This document shows positions 5,802 to 7,281 of a stretch of DNA of 7,281 bases, one piece after another. Positions within the stretch are counted from its first letter, which is position 1. Every line of letters starts with the position of its first letter. A program made the position numbers and the translations under genes. Location: assembly GCA_947461155.1 (NCBI GenBank), contig CANHKE010000061.1, positions 1-7,281 on the forward strand, written 5' to 3'. This stretch comes from Cytophagaceae bacterium. Its GTDB lineage: Bacteria; Bacteroidota; Bacteroidia; Cytophagales; Spirosomataceae. The notes below the pieces were generated by a model. That model was not told the origin of the DNA and did no database searches. It worked only from the letters and a program-made list of their open reading frames with translations.

Positions 5802-6941
5802 ATGAAAAAATCAGTTTACTGGCTCGCTATGGCCATTTTTGCTAACACATTTTTTATGGGTCATGCGCAATCTAACTCACTCAAAACCAACATGTTCATT
5901 TCCGAAAAACCATTTGGCCAAACGCCATCCAACGAAGCCGTTACCCTCTACACATTGAAAAACACCCAAGGCATGGAGGTGCACATCATGAACTACGGCG
6001 CCATCATTACCAAAATCATCGTGCCCGATAAAAACGAAGTCATGGAAGATGTTGTGTTAGGATTCGATCAAGTTGCGGACTATATCAAAGATTCCCCTTA
6101 TTTCGGTGCGGTCGTAGGCCGTTATGGCAACCGCATCGCCGCAGGAAAATTCAGCCTCGATGGGAAAAACTATACCTTGGCTGCGCAGAATAATGGCCAA
6201 CACTTACACGGGGGGCTAAAGGGCTTCGACAAAAAGGTCTGGAAAACCATTGCCAAAAAAGACCGAAGCATCACGTTCAGCTACCTATCCAAAGACGGCG
6301 AAGAAGGATTTCCTGGTAATCTTGACATCCAAGTAACCTATACGCTCAACGAAGAAAATGCGATTTCCATGGATTACGTGGCCAAAACAGACCAAGCTAC
6401 TGTCCTGAATATTTGCAACCACTCTTATTTCAATTTATCCGGAAACGCAAAACGCGATGTGCTCGATCACAACGTCCAACTGAACGCTCCTTTCTTTATC
6501 CCGATAGACAAGGTGTTAATCCCAACCGGCGAGATTAAGTCGGTTGCCGGTGGCCCGTTCGATTTTACGTCCATGAAGAAAATCGGAAAAGACATTAATG
6601 CTGCCGACGAGCAAATTGGATACGGTGGTGGATATGACCACTGCTATGCCTTTGATAAAGCCGCAGGAGCTTATGGTAAAATTGCGCGCGTCGAAGATCC
6701 TACCTCCGGCCGTGTCATGGAAGTTTTCACCACAGAACCAGGCGTGCAATTCTACACCGGCAATAATTTAGATGGACACCTGAAAGGAAAAAATGGGGCT
6801 GTTTACAACAAGCGCACCGGCTTCTGTCTCGAAACCCAACATTATCCAGATTCACCGAATAAGCCGAACTTCCCGTCGACCGTCCTACGTCCCGGAGAAA
6901 CCTACACTTCGAAAACAGTCTATCAGTTTTCTGTTCAATAA
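5802..6941 (+). CDS. galM: Exported aldose 1-epimerase (mutarotase)
   Basis: Aldose 1-epimerase, which interconverts the alpha and beta anomers of sugars such as galactose and glucose. The 379 residues are longer than the roughly 345 of cytosolic GalM because of an N-terminal signal peptide (MKKSVYWLAMAIFANTFFMG, cleavage likely after HA at 22, before Gln23). No lipobox Cys is present, so a soluble periplasmic enzyme is expected. Family motifs follow in order: GRYGNRIAAGKF (106-117), HLHGGLKGFDKKVW (134-147), NHSYFNLSG (206-214) with catalytic acid His207, GYDHCYAF (277-284) with substrate-binding Asp279, and LETQHYPDSPN (343-353) with catalytic base Glu344. All key residues are present. The gene is divergent from rpsA and convergent with mazG. 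I see no strong consensus promoter or Shine-Dalgarno site before it; a TAAATTGG at 5773 is only a weak -7 candidate. Confidence 0.95.
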   Translation: MKKSVYWLAMAIFANTFFMGHAQSNSLKTNMFISEKPFGQTPSNEAVTLYTLKNTQGMEVHIMNYGAIITKIIVPDKNEVMEDVVLGFDQVADYIKDSPYFGAVVGRYGNRIAAGKFSLDGKNYTLAAQNNGQHLHGGLKGFDKKVWKTIAKKDRSITFSYLSKDGEEGFPGNLDIQVTYTLNEENAISMDYVAKTDQATVLNICNHSYFNLSGNAKRDVLDHNVQLNAPFFIPIDKVLIPTGEIKSVAGGPFDFTSMKKIGKDINAADEQIGYGGGYDHCYAFDKAAGAYGKIARVEDPTSGRVMEVFTTEPGVQFYTGNNLDGHLKGKNGAVYNKRTGFCLETQHYPDSPNKPNFPSTVLRPGETYTSKTVYQFSVQ

Positions 6942-6949
6942 CATTTACG

Positions 6950-6985
6950 CGCCGCTAGACTTAAACACCTGGCGGCGTTTTTTTT
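6950..6985 (+). terminator. Intrinsic terminator of galM, overlapping the 3' end of mazG
   Basis: Arms CGCCGCTAG (6950-6958) and CTGGCGGCG (6969-6977) form a nine-pair stem with one G-T wobble and a ten-base loop. Eight T residues follow (6978-6985) on the plus strand. It starts eight bases after the galM stop codon. The mazG stop codon (6961-6963) lies in the loop, and the right arm and T tract encode the last MazG residues (KKTPPG). On the minus strand no T run follows the hairpin, so it should stop galM transcription mainly. Confidence 0.88.
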
Positions 6986-7281
6986 GCTTCGTTCCAATAC
7001 ACATCCATTTCAGCGAGGGTCATTTCCGACAAATTTTTGCCCATTTCCGCCGCACGCTTTTCCAAATACTGAAAGCGATAGATGAATTTTCGATTCGTCC
7101 GCTCCACCGCCGTCTCCGGATTGATATCAATAAAACGGGCAAAATTCACCATACTGAAAATCAAATCGCCTAATTCCCCCTCAGCCTCCTCTTTTTGAGC
7201 AGCCGTTAACGCTTTACCCACAAATGTTTCCTTAAATTCCCCAAGCTCCTCTTCGACCTTTTCCCAAACCTGCTCCTTTTC
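6961..7281 (-). CDS. mazG: Nucleoside triphosphate pyrophosphohydrolase MazG, C-terminal 106 residues (partial)
   Basis: The C-terminal part of MazG, which hydrolyses (deoxy)nucleoside triphosphates to monophosphates and pyrophosphate and is thought to clear damaged or excess nucleotides in the cytosol. The frame is open to the right edge, so the start codon and the N-terminal domain (about 150 residues, judging by a family length near 260) lie outside. The visible part shows the metal-binding pattern of the C-terminal all-alpha domain: EExxE in VEEELGEFKE, and ExxD in GELGDLIFSMVNFARF. The usual MazG ending follows: INPETAVERTNRKFIYRFQY, MTLAEMDVYWNEAKK and a short TPPGV tail. It converges on galM with only 19 bases between stop codons, and its last codons double as part of the galM terminator. 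Confidence 0.93.
   Translation of the reverse strand, partial: EKEQVWEKVEEELGEFKETFVGKALTAAQKEEAEGELGDLIFSMVNFARFIDINPETAVERTNRKFIYRFQYLEKRAAEMGKNLSEMTLAEMDVYWNEAKKTPPGV

Noticed and set aside
6516..7173. Open frames antisense to galM (6516-6749, minus) and antisense to mazG (6793-7173, plus).
   Set aside because: Both overlap genes with intact catalytic motifs, and the second runs through the galM terminator.

Overview
The window reads as ordinary chromosomal DNA from a member of the Bacteroidota. Three things point there. Promoters fit the TTTG-N19-TAnnTTTG consensus of that phylum, most genes lack a Shine-Dalgarno sequence, and two exported proteins have signal peptides ending in Ala followed by Gln (SASA-Q, GHA-Q). 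The protein types fit as well: a six-domain ribosomal protein S1 with a Lys/Glu-rich tail, a Tat-exported Gfo/Idh/MocA oxidoreductase and an exported mutarotase. I cannot name the genus; an order such as Cytophagales or Sphingobacteriales is only a guess.

Layout. On the minus strand, 1-1529 holds a TetR-family regulator followed by the first 309 codons of a TolC-type outer-membrane efflux protein, which leaves the window on the left. The two overlap by four bases and share one promoter, whose -33 box and spacer lie inside a palindrome that is a good candidate operator. Next (1632-2129, minus) is a small stand-alone cupin resembling the C-terminal domain of type II mannose-6-phosphate isomerases. 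Then come a strong terminator and a Tat-signal Gfo/Idh/MocA oxidoreductase (2206-3639, minus). A second strong terminator separates that gene from rpsA (3834-5654, minus). A 147-base divergent region carries a clear rpsA promoter and leads to galM (5802-6941, plus). galM converges on the 3' part of mazG (6961-7281, minus, leaving on the right). The galM terminator is built partly from the last codons of mazG.

How the genes relate. The tetR-tolC pair looks like the head of a self-repressed efflux operon; pump and adaptor genes would be expected beyond the left edge. rpsA and mazG are housekeeping genes (translation, nucleotide-pool cleaning). The cupin, the oxidoreductase and galM all plausibly act on sugars, but they are separate transcription units and nothing here shows a shared pathway. 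No gap exceeds 300 bases. I found no tRNA, rRNA, CRISPR array, insertion sequence or phage gene, and no sign of a new multi-gene system. The points worth a second look are regulatory.
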